A stretch of DNA of 30,059 bases from JAVBRU01 sp031547595 (GCA_031547595.1 JAVBRU010000024.1:1-30059), one strand, 5' to 3'; shown: positions 1 through 7,797, counted from the first letter of the stretch. Notes: generated by a model from the sequence alone, not told the origin. Numbers and translations: made by a program.

Positions 1-1182
1 AAGAAACTTGTTGCGTTGTGCTGTTTGCTGACGATGCTGTGGCTGCCGCTGTTTTCGGCCCTGGCCTATAACGATGATGATTTTGCCGTGGTGGACGATG
101 AAGATATACTGCCGCCTGATTTGCCGATGTATCAGGCCGAAGCGCTGCTTCGGGGCATGACGCTGCGGCAGAAAATTTATCAGCTTTTTATTGTTTGCCC
201 CGAAGATTTATCCGGCACCGACCCTGCCACCGCCGTCCCTGCTGGCATGGCGGAAACCCTCAAAACCTATCCCGTGGGCGGCATTGTTTTCTTTGGCAAA
301 AACCTGGTTTCGCCGGAGCAGACCACAAACATGCTGGCCGAATATCAACGCTGCGCCGGGGAAGCCGCGATGCCGGGGCTGTTCTTTGCCGTGGATGAAG
401 AGGGCGGCACCGTGGCGCGGGTGGCCCATAACCTGGGTGGTACCAAGTTTGATTCCGCATGGGCGATCGGCGCGCGAGGTGATGTGAACGAAGCCTATCA
501 AATGGGCCAGACGTTGGCCAAGGATTTGAAAAGCTTTGGCTTCAACCTGAACTTTGCGCCGGTGGCCGATTTGACAACCGACCCAAAGCAAACAGAGATC
601 GGCACACGCTCCTTTGGCAGTGGTTCGGCAGCGGTATCTGAACTGGTGAGTGCGCTGGTGCGCGGTATGCAAGAGAACGGGCTGGTCGCCACGCTGAAAC
701 ATTTCCCGGGACATGGCGGCGTGACGGGCAACTCGCACCTCAAAAAGACCAGCATCACCCGCACGGCGGCCGAAATGCGCGCGTACGAGTGGCTACCCTT
801 TCAGGCGGGCATCAGCCAGGGTGCGGAAATGGTGATGCTGTCGCACCTCATCGCCAAAGATATAGACAGCGCTTCGCCGGCCTCCCTGTCCTATGCCGTG
901 GTCACCGGCATTTTACGAAACGAGCTGGGTTTTCAGGGCGTTATCATCACCGATGCGCTGCGCATGCAGGCCATTACAGATAACTATAAAACGAGCACTG
1001 CTGCCGTCAGTGCGCTGCAGGCGGGGGTGGATGTGCTGCTGCTGTCGCCCGATTTTGTGGCGGCTGCCAATGCCATCGAAAAGGCCGTCCAAGACGGCAA
1101 GCTGACGGAAGAGCGCATTGACGAAAGCGTGAAGCGTATATTGTATGTGAAGATTCGGTACGGACTGATATTGGGCTGGTAG
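1..1182 (+). CDS. nagZ: Beta-N-acetylhexosaminidase, glycoside hydrolase family 3 (5' end cut by window)
   Basis: This enzyme family removes terminal N-acetylglucosamine from peptidoglycan fragments or chitin-type sugars. The reading frame is open from base 1, and the first visible codons (KKLVAL...) form the basic start of a signal peptide that ends near SALA, so probably only the start codon lies outside the window. The protein is therefore likely secreted; no convincing lipobox is seen. The GH3 hallmarks are present: the KHFPGHGG loop at bases 697-720 followed by a histidine in NSH, and the ITDAL nucleophile motif with its aspartate at 952-954. The length of nearly 390 residues fits a single-domain NagZ-type enzyme with no C-terminal beta-sandwich. 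Family assignment is firm. Whether it acts in wall recycling or on external glycans is not shown by the sequence, and no recycling genes lie nearby. Confidence 0.9.
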   Translation, partial: KKLVALCCLLTMLWLPLFSALAYNDDDFAVVDDEDILPPDLPMYQAEALLRGMTLRQKIYQLFIVCPEDLSGTDPATAVPAGMAETLKTYPVGGIVFFGKNLVSPEQTTNMLAEYQRCAGEAAMPGLFFAVDEEGGTVARVAHNLGGTKFDSAWAIGARGDVNEAYQMGQTLAKDLKSFGFNLNFAPVADLTTDPKQTEIGTRSFGSGSAAVSELVSALVRGMQENGLVATLKHFPGHGGVTGNSHLKKTSITRTAAEMRAYEWLPFQAGISQGAEMVMLSHLIAKDIDSASPASLSYAVVTGILRNELGFQGVIITDALRMQAITDNYKTSTAAVSALQAGVDVLLLSPDFVAAANAIEKAVQDGKLTEERIDESVKRILYVKIRYGLILGW

Positions 1183-1214
1183 GGGATGAACTTTGCAGGC
1201 TGCACATCACGCCA

Positions 1215-1826
1215 ATGTCAGAAGAATATGCCTGCCTGATATCCTGCTGGAAGTACGAGGGTGCGTATTCTTTTTTAAAGCGGTTGAAGGCAGCATCGAA
1301 GGTTATATGGACGTCACATACTTTGCCTGTACGGATGCGGCGGGGGAGCTGGTTGGTTTCTTTTACTTTGGACCAGATGCCAGAATCCCTACAGTTGAAC
1401 CGCAGGTGTATGACGATGCATTTATCGATGTCAGACTGGGCAAGCCCGGATGTATGCGGCCATGGGCTCGGACTTCCGTTTGACGAAAAAAGGCTGAAAT
1501 GCGCGAAAAATGTGTTAAAGGGAAACCACTTTAGGGTGTGTTTCAAAAGTCAGGGACGTGCAGCTTCGAGGGGATAAAGCGTCAGTTCAAGGCGGTAAAC
1601 CGCCGGAATAGCATCGCTATTTCAAGGTTTGACAACGCAGAAATGGTGCTTTTACACCCCGAAGATGCTTGTTAAGAGTTTTGAAACACGCCCTAGATTG
1701 TCCGTGGCGGCTATTAACGAAAGAGCGATTAAAGTATACCAAAGGGCCGGGTTTTAGGTGGAGTACGAAGTGAAAAACTCGCATTCCCATATGAAATTTC
1801 TGATTATGAAGTGCATTAAGAACTAA
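1215..1826 (+). pseudogene. GNAT acetyltransferase remnant, frameshifted and split by a MITE
   Basis: Three pieces in two frames together make a recognisable GNAT N-acetyltransferase. It starts MSEEYACLISCWKYEGAYSF, shifts frame at the T-run near 1271-1276 into ACTDAAGELVGFFYFG, and shifts back near 1441-1449 into DVCGHGLGLPFDEKR, which is the acetyl-CoA loop. The 160-bp element at 1534-1693 then interrupts it. Removing the element and one TA joins GNHF to RLSVAAINERAIKVYQRAGF, the typical GNAT C-terminal motif, in the same frame. A TAG codon follows directly after RAGF, and the same frame runs on to a TAA at 1824-1826. Two frameshifts, one nonsense codon and one insertion make a working product very unlikely. 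The family is inferred from the conserved motifs; its substrate is unknown. Confidence 0.85.
1532..1695. mobile_element. MITE, 160 bp, with 15-bp terminal inverted repeats and TA target duplication
   Basis: The ends are GGGTGTGTTTCAAAA (1534-1548) and TTTTGAAACACGCCC (1679-1693), inverted repeats with one mismatch. TA lies on both sides (1532-1533 and 1694-1695), which is the target duplication typical of IS630/Tc1-mariner-type transposition. Inside are shorter dyads (GGCGG-TAAA-CCGCC and AATAGC-ATC-GCTATT), and the arms CTTCGAGGGG and CCCCGAAG partly match, so the whole element could fold into a long imperfect hairpin. There is no coding capacity, so it would need a transposase supplied elsewhere. 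Removing it restores the frame of the host gene, which supports a real insertion. Confidence 0.85.
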
Positions 1827-1841
1827 AGGAGGCTTCTATCT

Positions 1842-2909
1842 ATGAAAATGACTTACCCAAAGAATGCGCTCTTGGTTTTGCTGCTGGTTATCATCCTATC
1901 TATCCCGGCTGTTTCGTATGGCTATAATCCCCTTACCGACAACCCTTTGGATCAGGTGCCGGAAGTGGATTATCACCCCACCATCGTTTTGGGCGAAGCG
2001 GTGATCATACAAAATACGGACGCGTACGCTTCCCCATTGCTTTATCTTGGGGCATATAACCTTATGAATGAGCCCCTTGGGATGTATGTGAATGGAGTGG
2101 TGGCATACAGGCTGCATCGATACGATGGCAGAGGGGCGAGTGATTTTGTAGAGGTCGCCATCGGCGGCAACGGGCTGGATGCTGGCTTTAGTGGCTATAT
2201 TGACAAGCGGAACCTCGTGTACCCAGGTAAAATAGTGCCCGAGCTGCCCAGCGTCACCCTCAGCGGCTTCGGCGAGGAGGAGGTGGCGTTGCATCTGGAT
2301 TTTTATGCAGATTCGCCCATCTTCGCCGCCTACCCAAACGGCACCAAGGCACAGCTGCTGGGGTACCTTGATGATATGTGCCATGTACAAATCGGGGATC
2401 AATATGGCTTTGTAGAAACCAGCCAGCTTCAGCTGCCCCCGGAAGTGGCGCAGGGGCTGGAGAATTCCATGCCGCCCCAGTTCATGGCCCTTTCAGCAGT
2501 CCATAAGCACCTTATAGAGATTGGGGTATCCTATGAAATGGACCTCCTCAATGAGTATGGTTCCAAGGGCAATTGGCCGCTATGGCTCAAGGCAGAGTAT
2601 TCTAAGATGCATTTGACGCTCGGCCTTAGCACTGGCTACGGCAATGGGGTCTATATCATGCCAGATCCGGATGATTTGCAACAGGAGGAAGCCGTAAGCA
2701 TTGCCGCGCAGGCAGCTTGTGATCGATTTGGCATCCCGCTGGAAGCGTTGTGGCTGGCGCAACCTGAAGTGTCCGTTAGCTTTTTTGATGCTGACCGCAT
2801 ACATACCGGCCACTATTGGTGGATTGTTTTTGATAAGCCTTTGCCTGACGGCATGCAGCCGGTCAGTATATATGTCAGTTCTCCGGCGGGTGAAATCGTT
2901 GGTTTTTGA
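1842..2909 (+). CDS. Secreted protein of unknown function, possible SH3-like repeats
   Basis: I do not recognise a family for this 355-residue protein. It has an N-terminal signal peptide: Lys-containing start, then a hydrophobic stretch at about residues 9-26, with likely cleavage near SYG. Two stretches, roughly residues 45-125 and 145-200, contain short beta-strand-like segments around the phrases AYASPLLYLG and FYADSPIFAAYPNG, each closing with GY or GF plus a polar residue. This resembles bacterial SH3-type repeats, but the likeness is by eye only. The C-terminal third (about 255-355) looks like a separate alpha/beta domain. The start is supported by AAAGGAGG ten bases upstream. The gene stands alone between a pseudogene and the convergent liv operon. 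Base composition is somewhat more A+T than its neighbours. Confidence 0.75.
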   Translation: MKMTYPKNALLVLLLVIILSIPAVSYGYNPLTDNPLDQVPEVDYHPTIVLGEAVIIQNTDAYASPLLYLGAYNLMNEPLGMYVNGVVAYRLHRYDGRGASDFVEVAIGGNGLDAGFSGYIDKRNLVYPGKIVPELPSVTLSGFGEEEVALHLDFYADSPIFAAYPNGTKAQLLGYLDDMCHVQIGDQYGFVETSQLQLPPEVAQGLENSMPPQFMALSAVHKHLIEIGVSYEMDLLNEYGSKGNWPLWLKAEYSKMHLTLGLSTGYGNGVYIMPDPDDLQQEEAVSIAAQAACDRFGIPLEALWLAQPEVSVSFFDADRIHTGHYWWIVFDKPLPDGMQPVSIYVSSPAGEIVGF

Positions 2910-2931
2910 TCCCCAAAGTCGCTGCGTACAT

Positions 2932-2990
2932 AAAAATAGCTGGAATGTGTGTGGACGGCAAGCGCCCTTTCTCATACCAGCTTTTTATTG
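2932..2990. terminator. Possible terminator between convergent genes
   Basis: AAAAA-T-AGCTGG (2932-2943) can pair with CCAGCTTTTTATT (2977-2989), with a smaller GGC-AAGC-GCC hairpin inside the long loop. The T-run follows the right arm on the plus strand, and the A-run gives the same on the minus strand. The loop is long, so the call is tentative. Confidence 0.4.
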
Positions 2991-2996
2991 ATTGGT

Positions 2997-3701
2997 TCAG
3001 CTCCCCAGATACGCTTTTCGCACATCGTCGTTGGTGAGTAGCTTCTTTGCGTCATCCTCCATCACGATACGGCCGGTCTCCAGCACATAGCCGCGGTGGG
3101 CGATCGACAGTGCCATATGCGCGTTTTGCTCTACCAAGAGGATGGTCATGCCTTCCTTATTGACCTCCTGGATGATGGAGAAAATTTCTTGCACCAGGAT
3201 GGGGGAGAGGCCCATAGACGGCTCATCCAGCATCAGCAAGGACGGGTGGCTCATCAGTGCGCGCGCCATTGCCAGCATTTGCTGCTCGCCGCCGGACAAC
3301 GTGCCCGCAGGCTGCTTGATGCGCTCCTTCAGGCGCGGAAAGTGCGAGAACACCATTTGCAGGTCGCTCTTCAGTTCGCTGGCGCTGCGGCGGGTATACG
3401 CGCCCATTTCCAGATTCTCCAGCACCGACATCTGCGAAAACACGCGGCGGCCCTCGGGCACCTGCGCCAATCCCATGCCGACCAGCTGATGGGGTTTGAC
3501 GCTGCCAAGGTTCTTTTCTTTGAAGGTGATGTTGCCGCTCTTGGCCTTGATGAGGCCGGAAATGGTGTGCAGCGTGGTGGTTTTGCCCGCGCCGTTGGCC
3601 CCAATCAGGGTAACGATTTCGCCCTGATTGACCTCAAAGGCGATATCGTGCAGCGCATGGATCGCGCCGTAATATACATTCAGCCCTTCCACATGCAGCA
3701 T
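2997..3701 (-). CDS. livF: Branched-chain amino acid ABC transporter, ATP-binding protein LivF
   Basis: One of the two ATPases that power uptake of leucine, isoleucine and valine (or related amino acids or amides) through LivH/LivM. The 234-residue protein has Walker A GANGAGKT at residues 34-41, the ABC signature LSGGEQ at 135-140 and Walker B LLMLDEP at 155-161. The stretch AQVPEGRRVF near 79-88 is typical of LivF as opposed to LivG. The frame is open further upstream, but the start at 3701 fits the family N-terminus (MLHVEGLNVYYG) and has GGAGG just ahead of it. It begins one base after the stop of the livM-livG fusion, so it is the last gene of the operon. The general ligand class is sound; the exact amino acid is not determined by sequence. 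Confidence 0.95.
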   Translation of the reverse strand: MLHVEGLNVYYGAIHALHDIAFEVNQGEIVTLIGANGAGKTTTLHTISGLIKAKSGNITFKEKNLGSVKPHQLVGMGLAQVPEGRRVFSQMSVLENLEMGAYTRRSASELKSDLQMVFSHFPRLKERIKQPAGTLSGGEQQMLAMARALMSHPSLLMLDEPSMGLSPILVQEIFSIIQEVNKEGMTILLVEQNAHMALSIAHRGYVLETGRIVMEDDAKKLLTNDDVRKAYLGS

Positions 3702-3702
3702 A

Positions 3703-5529
3703 TCACACGCCTCCTTCCACAGCCGCGGTGCCCAGGTATGCGGCGACGACCTCGGGGTTCTTGGCGATATCCTGAGGCGTGCCCTCGGCGATGATGCGGC
3801 CATAGTTGAGCACGTAGATGCGCTCGCAAATGCCCATCACAAGCTTCATATCATGTTCGATCAGCAGCACGGCCACGGAGAAGCGGTTGCGGATGATCTT
3901 GATGGTCTCCATCAGCTCCTGCGTTTCGATGGGGTTCATGCCGGCAGCGGGTTCGTCCAGCAGCAGCACCTTGGGGTTGCTGGCCAGCGCGCGGCAGATT
4001 TCCAGCTTGCGCTGTTGCCCGTAGGGCAGGGAATCCGCGCGGGTGTCGGCTACGTCTTCCATATCAAATACCGTGAGCAGCTCCCGCGCGCGAAGCTCAA
4101 TGCCGCGCTCTTCCCTGGAATACTGGGGCGTACGCAAGATGCCGTCCAGCACGGTGTAGTGCATGCGGGTCTGGAACGCCACTTTGATGTTCTCCAGCAC
4201 CGTCATGGATTTGAACAGGCGGATGTTCTGGAAGGTGCGGGCGATGCCGTTGGCGGTGATATCGTGGGTCACTTTGCCCACAATGCTCTTGCCCAGCAGC
4301 ACGATATCGCCGTCGGTGGGCTTGTAAACGCCGGTCAGCATATTGAATACCGTGGTTTTGCCTGCGCCGTTCGGGCCAATGAGGCCTACGATCTCGTTGT
4401 CGTGCAGCTGCAGATTGACGCCTTCTGCCGCCTGCAGGCCGCCAAAGCGGATGCCCAGGTTCCTGGTTTCCATCACGGGCATATTGAAGTTGCTGTAATC
4501 ATATTTGGGCATTTCCGGCATGGTGACGGATTTGGGCTTATTGCTTTTGAACTTACTAAGCCACGCGCCGAACCGCCGCACATACATTGCGCAAAAATCC
4601 CAGATGCGCACCAGCGAGAACTCGGCCGTGCCCAGCAGGCCCTTGGGACGGAACAGCATCATCAGGATCAGCAGCAGCGAGTAGATCAGCATGCGGTAGT
4701 CGGCGAGGAACCGCAGGGTTTCGGGCAGCAGGGTGAGCACTGTTGCCGCCACCACAGAGCCTGTGATGGAGCCCATGCCGCCCAGCACCACCATCACCAG
4801 GTATTCGATGGATTTGTTGTAGTCAAACACGGAGGGCTGGAGCGAGCCGATTTTGTGCGCATAAAGCCCGCCCGCAATGCCCGCAAAGAACGCGGCCAGC
4901 GTGAAGGCAAAAATTTTGTAATACGTGGTGGGGATGCCGGTGGACTCCGCCGCCACTTCGTTTTCGCGGATGCTGAGGATGGCACGTCCGTGGCGCGACC
5001 AGGCCAGCGTGAACATGCAAACCACCACCAGCACCACAATGCCATATACATAGTTGAAGTCGGTCAGCTTTTTGATGCCGTTGAGGCCCATGGCGCCGCC
5101 GGTGATGGGCAGATTGTTCAGGATCACGCGGATGATCTCGCCAAAGCCCAAAGTGATGATGGCCAGATAGTCGCCCTTCAGGCGCAGCGCAGGGATACCA
5201 ATGATCAGGCCAAAAACAGCCGCCATCGCGCCGCCGGCCAGCAGCCCCAGCGGGAACGCCACTTCTAGCGCCAGGCCGGAAAGTTTGGTGATCAGCGCAG
5301 CAGTATACGCGCCAATGGCCATAAAACCTGCATGCCCCAGCGCCAGTTGGCCCAGGAACCCGGTGGTGAGGTTGAGGCTGACCGCCATGATGATGGCGAT
5401 GCCAATGTCAAACAGCGTGCTCTTGTTGCCGCGGGAGAGGGAACCGCTGTTGATCATGCCGGAGATCACAAAGAAAATCGCGGCGATAGCGATCAGGTTG
5501 AGCAAATACGCGCGGGTTCTTTTGTTCAT
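3703..5529 (-). CDS. LivM-LivG fusion: branched-chain amino acid permease and ATPase in one chain
   Basis: A 608-residue fusion of two normally separate transporter parts. Residues 1 to about 300 are a LivM-type permease with multiple membrane segments and the typical NLTTGFLGQLALGHAGF stretch (53-69) and RENEVAAESTGI (188-199). A basic, Pro/Lys-rich linker of about 50 residues (300-350) leads to a LivG-type ATPase: Walker A GPNGAGKTT (385-393), signature region LPYGQQRKLEICRAL (501-515), Walker B LLLDEP (522-527) and switch histidine H559. There is no stop or internal frameshift. The start at 5529 follows a GAGGGGA site and lies 10 bp after the livH stop. In the assembled transporter, LivH would pair with this chain, and LivF would supply the second ATPase. 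Such ATP-binding/permease fusions are known, so this is probably a real gene fusion and not a sequencing artefact. Confidence 0.93.
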   Translation of the reverse strand: MNKRTRAYLLNLIAIAAIFFVISGMINSGSLSRGNKSTLFDIGIAIIMAVSLNLTTGFLGQLALGHAGFMAIGAYTAALITKLSGLALEVAFPLGLLAGGAMAAVFGLIIGIPALRLKGDYLAIITLGFGEIIRVILNNLPITGGAMGLNGIKKLTDFNYVYGIVVLVVVCMFTLAWSRHGRAILSIRENEVAAESTGIPTTYYKIFAFTLAAFFAGIAGGLYAHKIGSLQPSVFDYNKSIEYLVMVVLGGMGSITGSVVAATVLTLLPETLRFLADYRMLIYSLLLILMMLFRPKGLLGTAEFSLVRIWDFCAMYVRRFGAWLSKFKSNKPKSVTMPEMPKYDYSNFNMPVMETRNLGIRFGGLQAAEGVNLQLHDNEIVGLIGPNGAGKTTVFNMLTGVYKPTDGDIVLLGKSIVGKVTHDITANGIARTFQNIRLFKSMTVLENIKVAFQTRMHYTVLDGILRTPQYSREERGIELRARELLTVFDMEDVADTRADSLPYGQQRKLEICRALASNPKVLLLDEPAAGMNPIETQELMETIKIIRNRFSVAVLLIEHDMKLVMGICERIYVLNYGRIIAEGTPQDIAKNPEVVAAYLGTAAVEGGV

Positions 5530-5539
5530 ATGCGTCCCC

Positions 5540-6418
5540 TCACACTTTCTCGCTGGTCTTCTTGCCCAGCAACCCGGCGGGCTTGACCAGCAGCACCAGG
5601 ATCAGAATGCCGTACACCACGGCATCCGCCAGCTGGGAGGAGATATACGCCTTGGTGAGGCTCTCTGCCACGCCCATGATCACGCCGCCCAGCATCGCGC
5701 CCGGCAGTATGCCAATGCCGCCCAGCACTGCCGCGATAAACGCCTTGAGGCCGGGGATGGAACCCATCGTGGGCTGTACGCGCGGGTACGCAATGCAGTA
5801 CAGCACAGCGCCAATCGCCGCCAGCGCGCAGCCAATGGCAAAGGTGACGGAAATGGTGGTGTTCACATTGATGCCCATCAGCTGCGCCGCGCCCATATCC
5901 TCTGATACTGCGCGCATGGCCTTGCCGGTGCGCGTTTTGTGCACCACGATTTGCAGTATGATCATCAGCGCAATGGCTACCACGATGGTGAGCAGCGTGA
6001 TAAAGCTGATGCTCAGTTCGCCAATCACCAAGGGCTTGACAGTGAACACGGTGGGGAAGGGACGGGGAGTGGCGGTCAGCCAGATCTGCGCAAGGTTTTG
6101 CAGCAGGATGCTGACTCCAATGGCGGTGATCAGCGAGGAAATACGCGGGGAAGAGCGCAGCGGCTTATACGCCACCCGTTCTATCACAACGCCCACCACC
6201 ACGCAAACCGCCATCGAGAATACGACGCTCACGTAAAAGGGAAGCCCCAGTGCCGTCATGCCCAGCAGCGCAGCATAAGCGCCCACCATAATGATGTCGC
6301 CATGCGCAAAGTTGATCAGCTTCACAATGCCGTACACCATGGTGTACCCCAGGGCAATCAGGGCGTAGATGCTGCCGATTTGTAGTCCGTTGATCAATTG
6401 GCTCAGAAAAAGCGTCAT
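5540..6418 (-). CDS. livH: Branched-chain amino acid ABC transporter permease LivH
   Basis: Integral membrane permease of the liv transporter, 292 residues with about eight hydrophobic segments. The family phrases IGSIYALIALGYTMVYGI and INFAHGD near the N-terminus, RAVSEDMGAAQLMGI in the middle loop and the C-terminal KPAGLLGK are all present. An in-frame ATG lies 19 codons upstream, but the start at 6418 (MTLFLSQLINGLQ) matches the family and has AAGGACGGTGAG ahead of it. It lies between livJ, from which it is separated by a hairpin, and the livM-livG fusion. It should form the membrane channel together with the LivM half of the fusion. Confidence 0.95.
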   Translation of the reverse strand: MTLFLSQLINGLQIGSIYALIALGYTMVYGIVKLINFAHGDIIMVGAYAALLGMTALGLPFYVSVVFSMAVCVVVGVVIERVAYKPLRSSPRISSLITAIGVSILLQNLAQIWLTATPRPFPTVFTVKPLVIGELSISFITLLTIVVAIALMIILQIVVHKTRTGKAMRAVSEDMGAAQLMGINVNTTISVTFAIGCALAAIGAVLYCIAYPRVQPTMGSIPGLKAFIAAVLGGIGILPGAMLGGVIMGVAESLTKAYISSQLADAVVYGILILVLLVKPAGLLGKKTSEKV

Positions 6419-6446
6419 ACACTCACCGTCCTTAAACATGGGCAAA

Positions 6447-6473
6447 GGGGAAGAAAGCATTGCTTCCTTCCCC
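6447..6473 (-). terminator. Hairpin between livJ and livH, possible partial terminator or RNA-stabilising stem
   Basis: A 12-bp stem with one mismatch (arms 6447-6458 and 6462-6473) encloses a three-base loop. On the minus strand only three T residues follow, so full termination is unlikely. Hairpins here are common in binding-protein operons, where they favour a higher level of the solute-binding protein transcript than of the membrane genes. That role is inferred. Confidence 0.6.
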
Positions 6474-6493
6474 ACGCGTTTATTTATAGTTTA

Positions 6494-7624
6494 TTACGGA
6501 TCGACTTTAGTGAGGAAGTGCTTGCCGCCCTCGGCGTCAAAGGTCATAACAAAAGCGCTCTTGATGGGGTTGTTGTTGGCGTCATAGGTAATGATGCCGG
6601 AGATGCCTTCGGTCTTGATGGCTTTGATCTGCGCGGTGACGGCGTCAAAATCCGTGCTGCCCGCGGCCTTGATGGCTTCGCAGATCACCAGCGCCGCGTC
6701 ATAGCCGGTGGCGGAGAACGCAACGGTGGGTTTTTCGCCATACTTGGCTTCATAATCGGCAATGAAGTTGACCACGATTTCGTCGGTGGAGTCCAGCGCG
6801 AAGTGGTCGGCATAGGTCATGGCGGTCAGCAGGCTCTTGTCGGCAATTTTGTCCACGATGTCGGAGATGCCATCAGCGCCCATGTAGATGGTCTTCAGGC
6901 CCACTTCGGCAGCCTGGGTGAGGATCAGGGATGCTTCTGCGCCATAGAAGGGCAGGAACACGGCCTCAGGGGCAGCATTCTTGATATTGGTCAGCTGCGC
7001 CTTGAAGTCGATATCAGAGTAGCTGCAAGCTTCCTTGGCCACGATTTCGATGCCCAGCTCTTTGCATTTGCCTTCAAACGCGGCGACCAGGCCCAGAGAG
7101 TACGCGCTGTCTACGCCATACAGGATGCCAACCTTGGCATAGCCCTGCTCTTTGGCGAAGTTCGCCATCACTTCCCCCTGGAAGTCGTCGATGAAGCAGG
7201 TACGGAACACATTGTCTTTGCCTTCGTTGATGTCAAACGCGGTGCCGGAGGCCGTCACCATCGGAATACCGTCTTCCGCAGCGCACTCGGCCACAACGCG
7301 GCACTGGGCAGTCAGCACGTCGCCCAGGATCGCCACACAACCGGCGTCCAGGTGGTCGTAATAGATTTTCTGTGCCTGGGCGCTGTCGGCAGCGTCGTCT
7401 TTCCAGATGATTTCGACTTTCTTGCCGTCAATGCCGCCAGCGGCGTTCAGCTTTTCAATATACAGGTCGGCACCGTTCTTGACGGAGATGCCATACACTG
7501 CATACGGCCCAGTCAGCGGCGCAATGCCGCCGATCTTGATGGTATCTTCCGCAAGAGCAGGCGCTACCAGCGAAAGCACCAGCAGACACGACAGGATGAG
7601 GGAGAACAGTTTACGAAGCTTCAT
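6494..7624 (-). CDS. livJ: Branched-chain amino acid ABC transporter substrate-binding protein LivJ-like
   Basis: Extracellular solute-binding protein that captures the ligand and delivers it to LivH/LivM. The 376-residue product begins with a signal peptide (residues 1 to about 23, ending APALA) and continues DTIKIGGIAPLTGPYAVYG, the usual start of type I periplasmic-binding folds of the LivJ/amide-binding family. Further family phrases are GGIDGKKVEI and a central ASGTAFD. The start at 7624 is chosen over an upstream in-frame ATG because GAGGAGGT lies just before it. It is the first gene of the operon livJ-livH-livMG-livF. No clear lipobox cysteine follows the signal peptide, unusual for a Gram-positive binding protein. 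The only nearby cysteine (LILSC) would leave a very short hydrophobic region. The true ligand could also be a short amide or urea. Confidence 0.92.
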   Translation of the reverse strand: MKLRKLFSLILSCLLVLSLVAPALAEDTIKIGGIAPLTGPYAVYGISVKNGADLYIEKLNAAGGIDGKKVEIIWKDDAADSAQAQKIYYDHLDAGCVAILGDVLTAQCRVVAECAAEDGIPMVTASGTAFDINEGKDNVFRTCFIDDFQGEVMANFAKEQGYAKVGILYGVDSAYSLGLVAAFEGKCKELGIEIVAKEACSYSDIDFKAQLTNIKNAAPEAVFLPFYGAEASLILTQAAEVGLKTIYMGADGISDIVDKIADKSLLTAMTYADHFALDSTDEIVVNFIADYEAKYGEKPTVAFSATGYDAALVICEAIKAAGSTDFDAVTAQIKAIKTEGISGIITYDANNNPIKSAFVMTFDAEGGKHFLTKVDP

Positions 7625-7660
7625 AGATAGACCTCCTCTTTTTTTCAAGCCCCTGTGTTA

Positions 7661-7672
7661 CAAAAGCTTTTG
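7661..7672. promoter_or_regulatory. Palindrome CAAAAGCTTTTG at the liv transcription start, possible operator
   Basis: A perfect 12-base palindrome lies directly downstream of the livJ -10 box, where a bound repressor would block transcription. The binding protein is not known, and a 12-base palindrome can occur by chance. Confidence 0.35.
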
Positions 7673-7675
7673 AAC

Positions 7676-7704
7676 AGTATACGGGGAATTCCTTCTGGAT
7701 GCAA
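7676..7704 (-). promoter_or_regulatory. Sigma-A type promoter for the liv operon
   Basis: On the minus strand, TTGCAT (7699-7704) and TATACT (7676-7681) are separated by exactly 17 bases, about 50 bases upstream of the livJ start. The predicted start of transcription falls in or next to the palindrome at 7661-7672. Confidence 0.75.
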
Positions 7705-7739
7705 GCATTTAATTGTACTAATTTTGTTTACGTTTTGTA

Positions 7740-7768
7740 TTGACGCATAAATAGCTGGATGATACACT
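7740..7768 (+). promoter_or_regulatory. Promoter for the ECF sigma factor operon
   Basis: TTGACG (7740-7745) and TACACT (7763-7768) with a 17-base spacer lie about 105 bases upstream of the sigma-factor start. The -10 box sits inside the left arm of the inverted repeat at 7761-7797, so a protein bound there would interfere with transcription. Confidence 0.55.
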
Positions 7769-7797
7769 GAAAATAATTATTTTTTTATCAGTGTATC
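7761..7797. promoter_or_regulatory. Perfect 10-bp inverted repeat GATACACTGA/TCAGTGTATC, candidate operator
   Basis: Arms 7761-7770 and 7788-7797 are perfectly complementary around a 17-base A/T-only centre. The repeat lies between the divergent liv operon and the sigma-factor operon and overlaps the -10 box of the latter. It may be an operator; as RNA it could also form a hairpin in the leader. Confidence 0.55.

Noticed and set aside
3853..5268. A 471-codon open frame on the plus strand opposite the livM-livG fusion
   Set aside because: Composition is dominated by His, Gln and Ala with no domain; the minus-strand gene has all transporter motifs.
6398..7630. A 410-codon open frame opposite livJ
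   Set aside because: It spans the livJ-livH hairpin and has no family features; it is a shadow of livJ.
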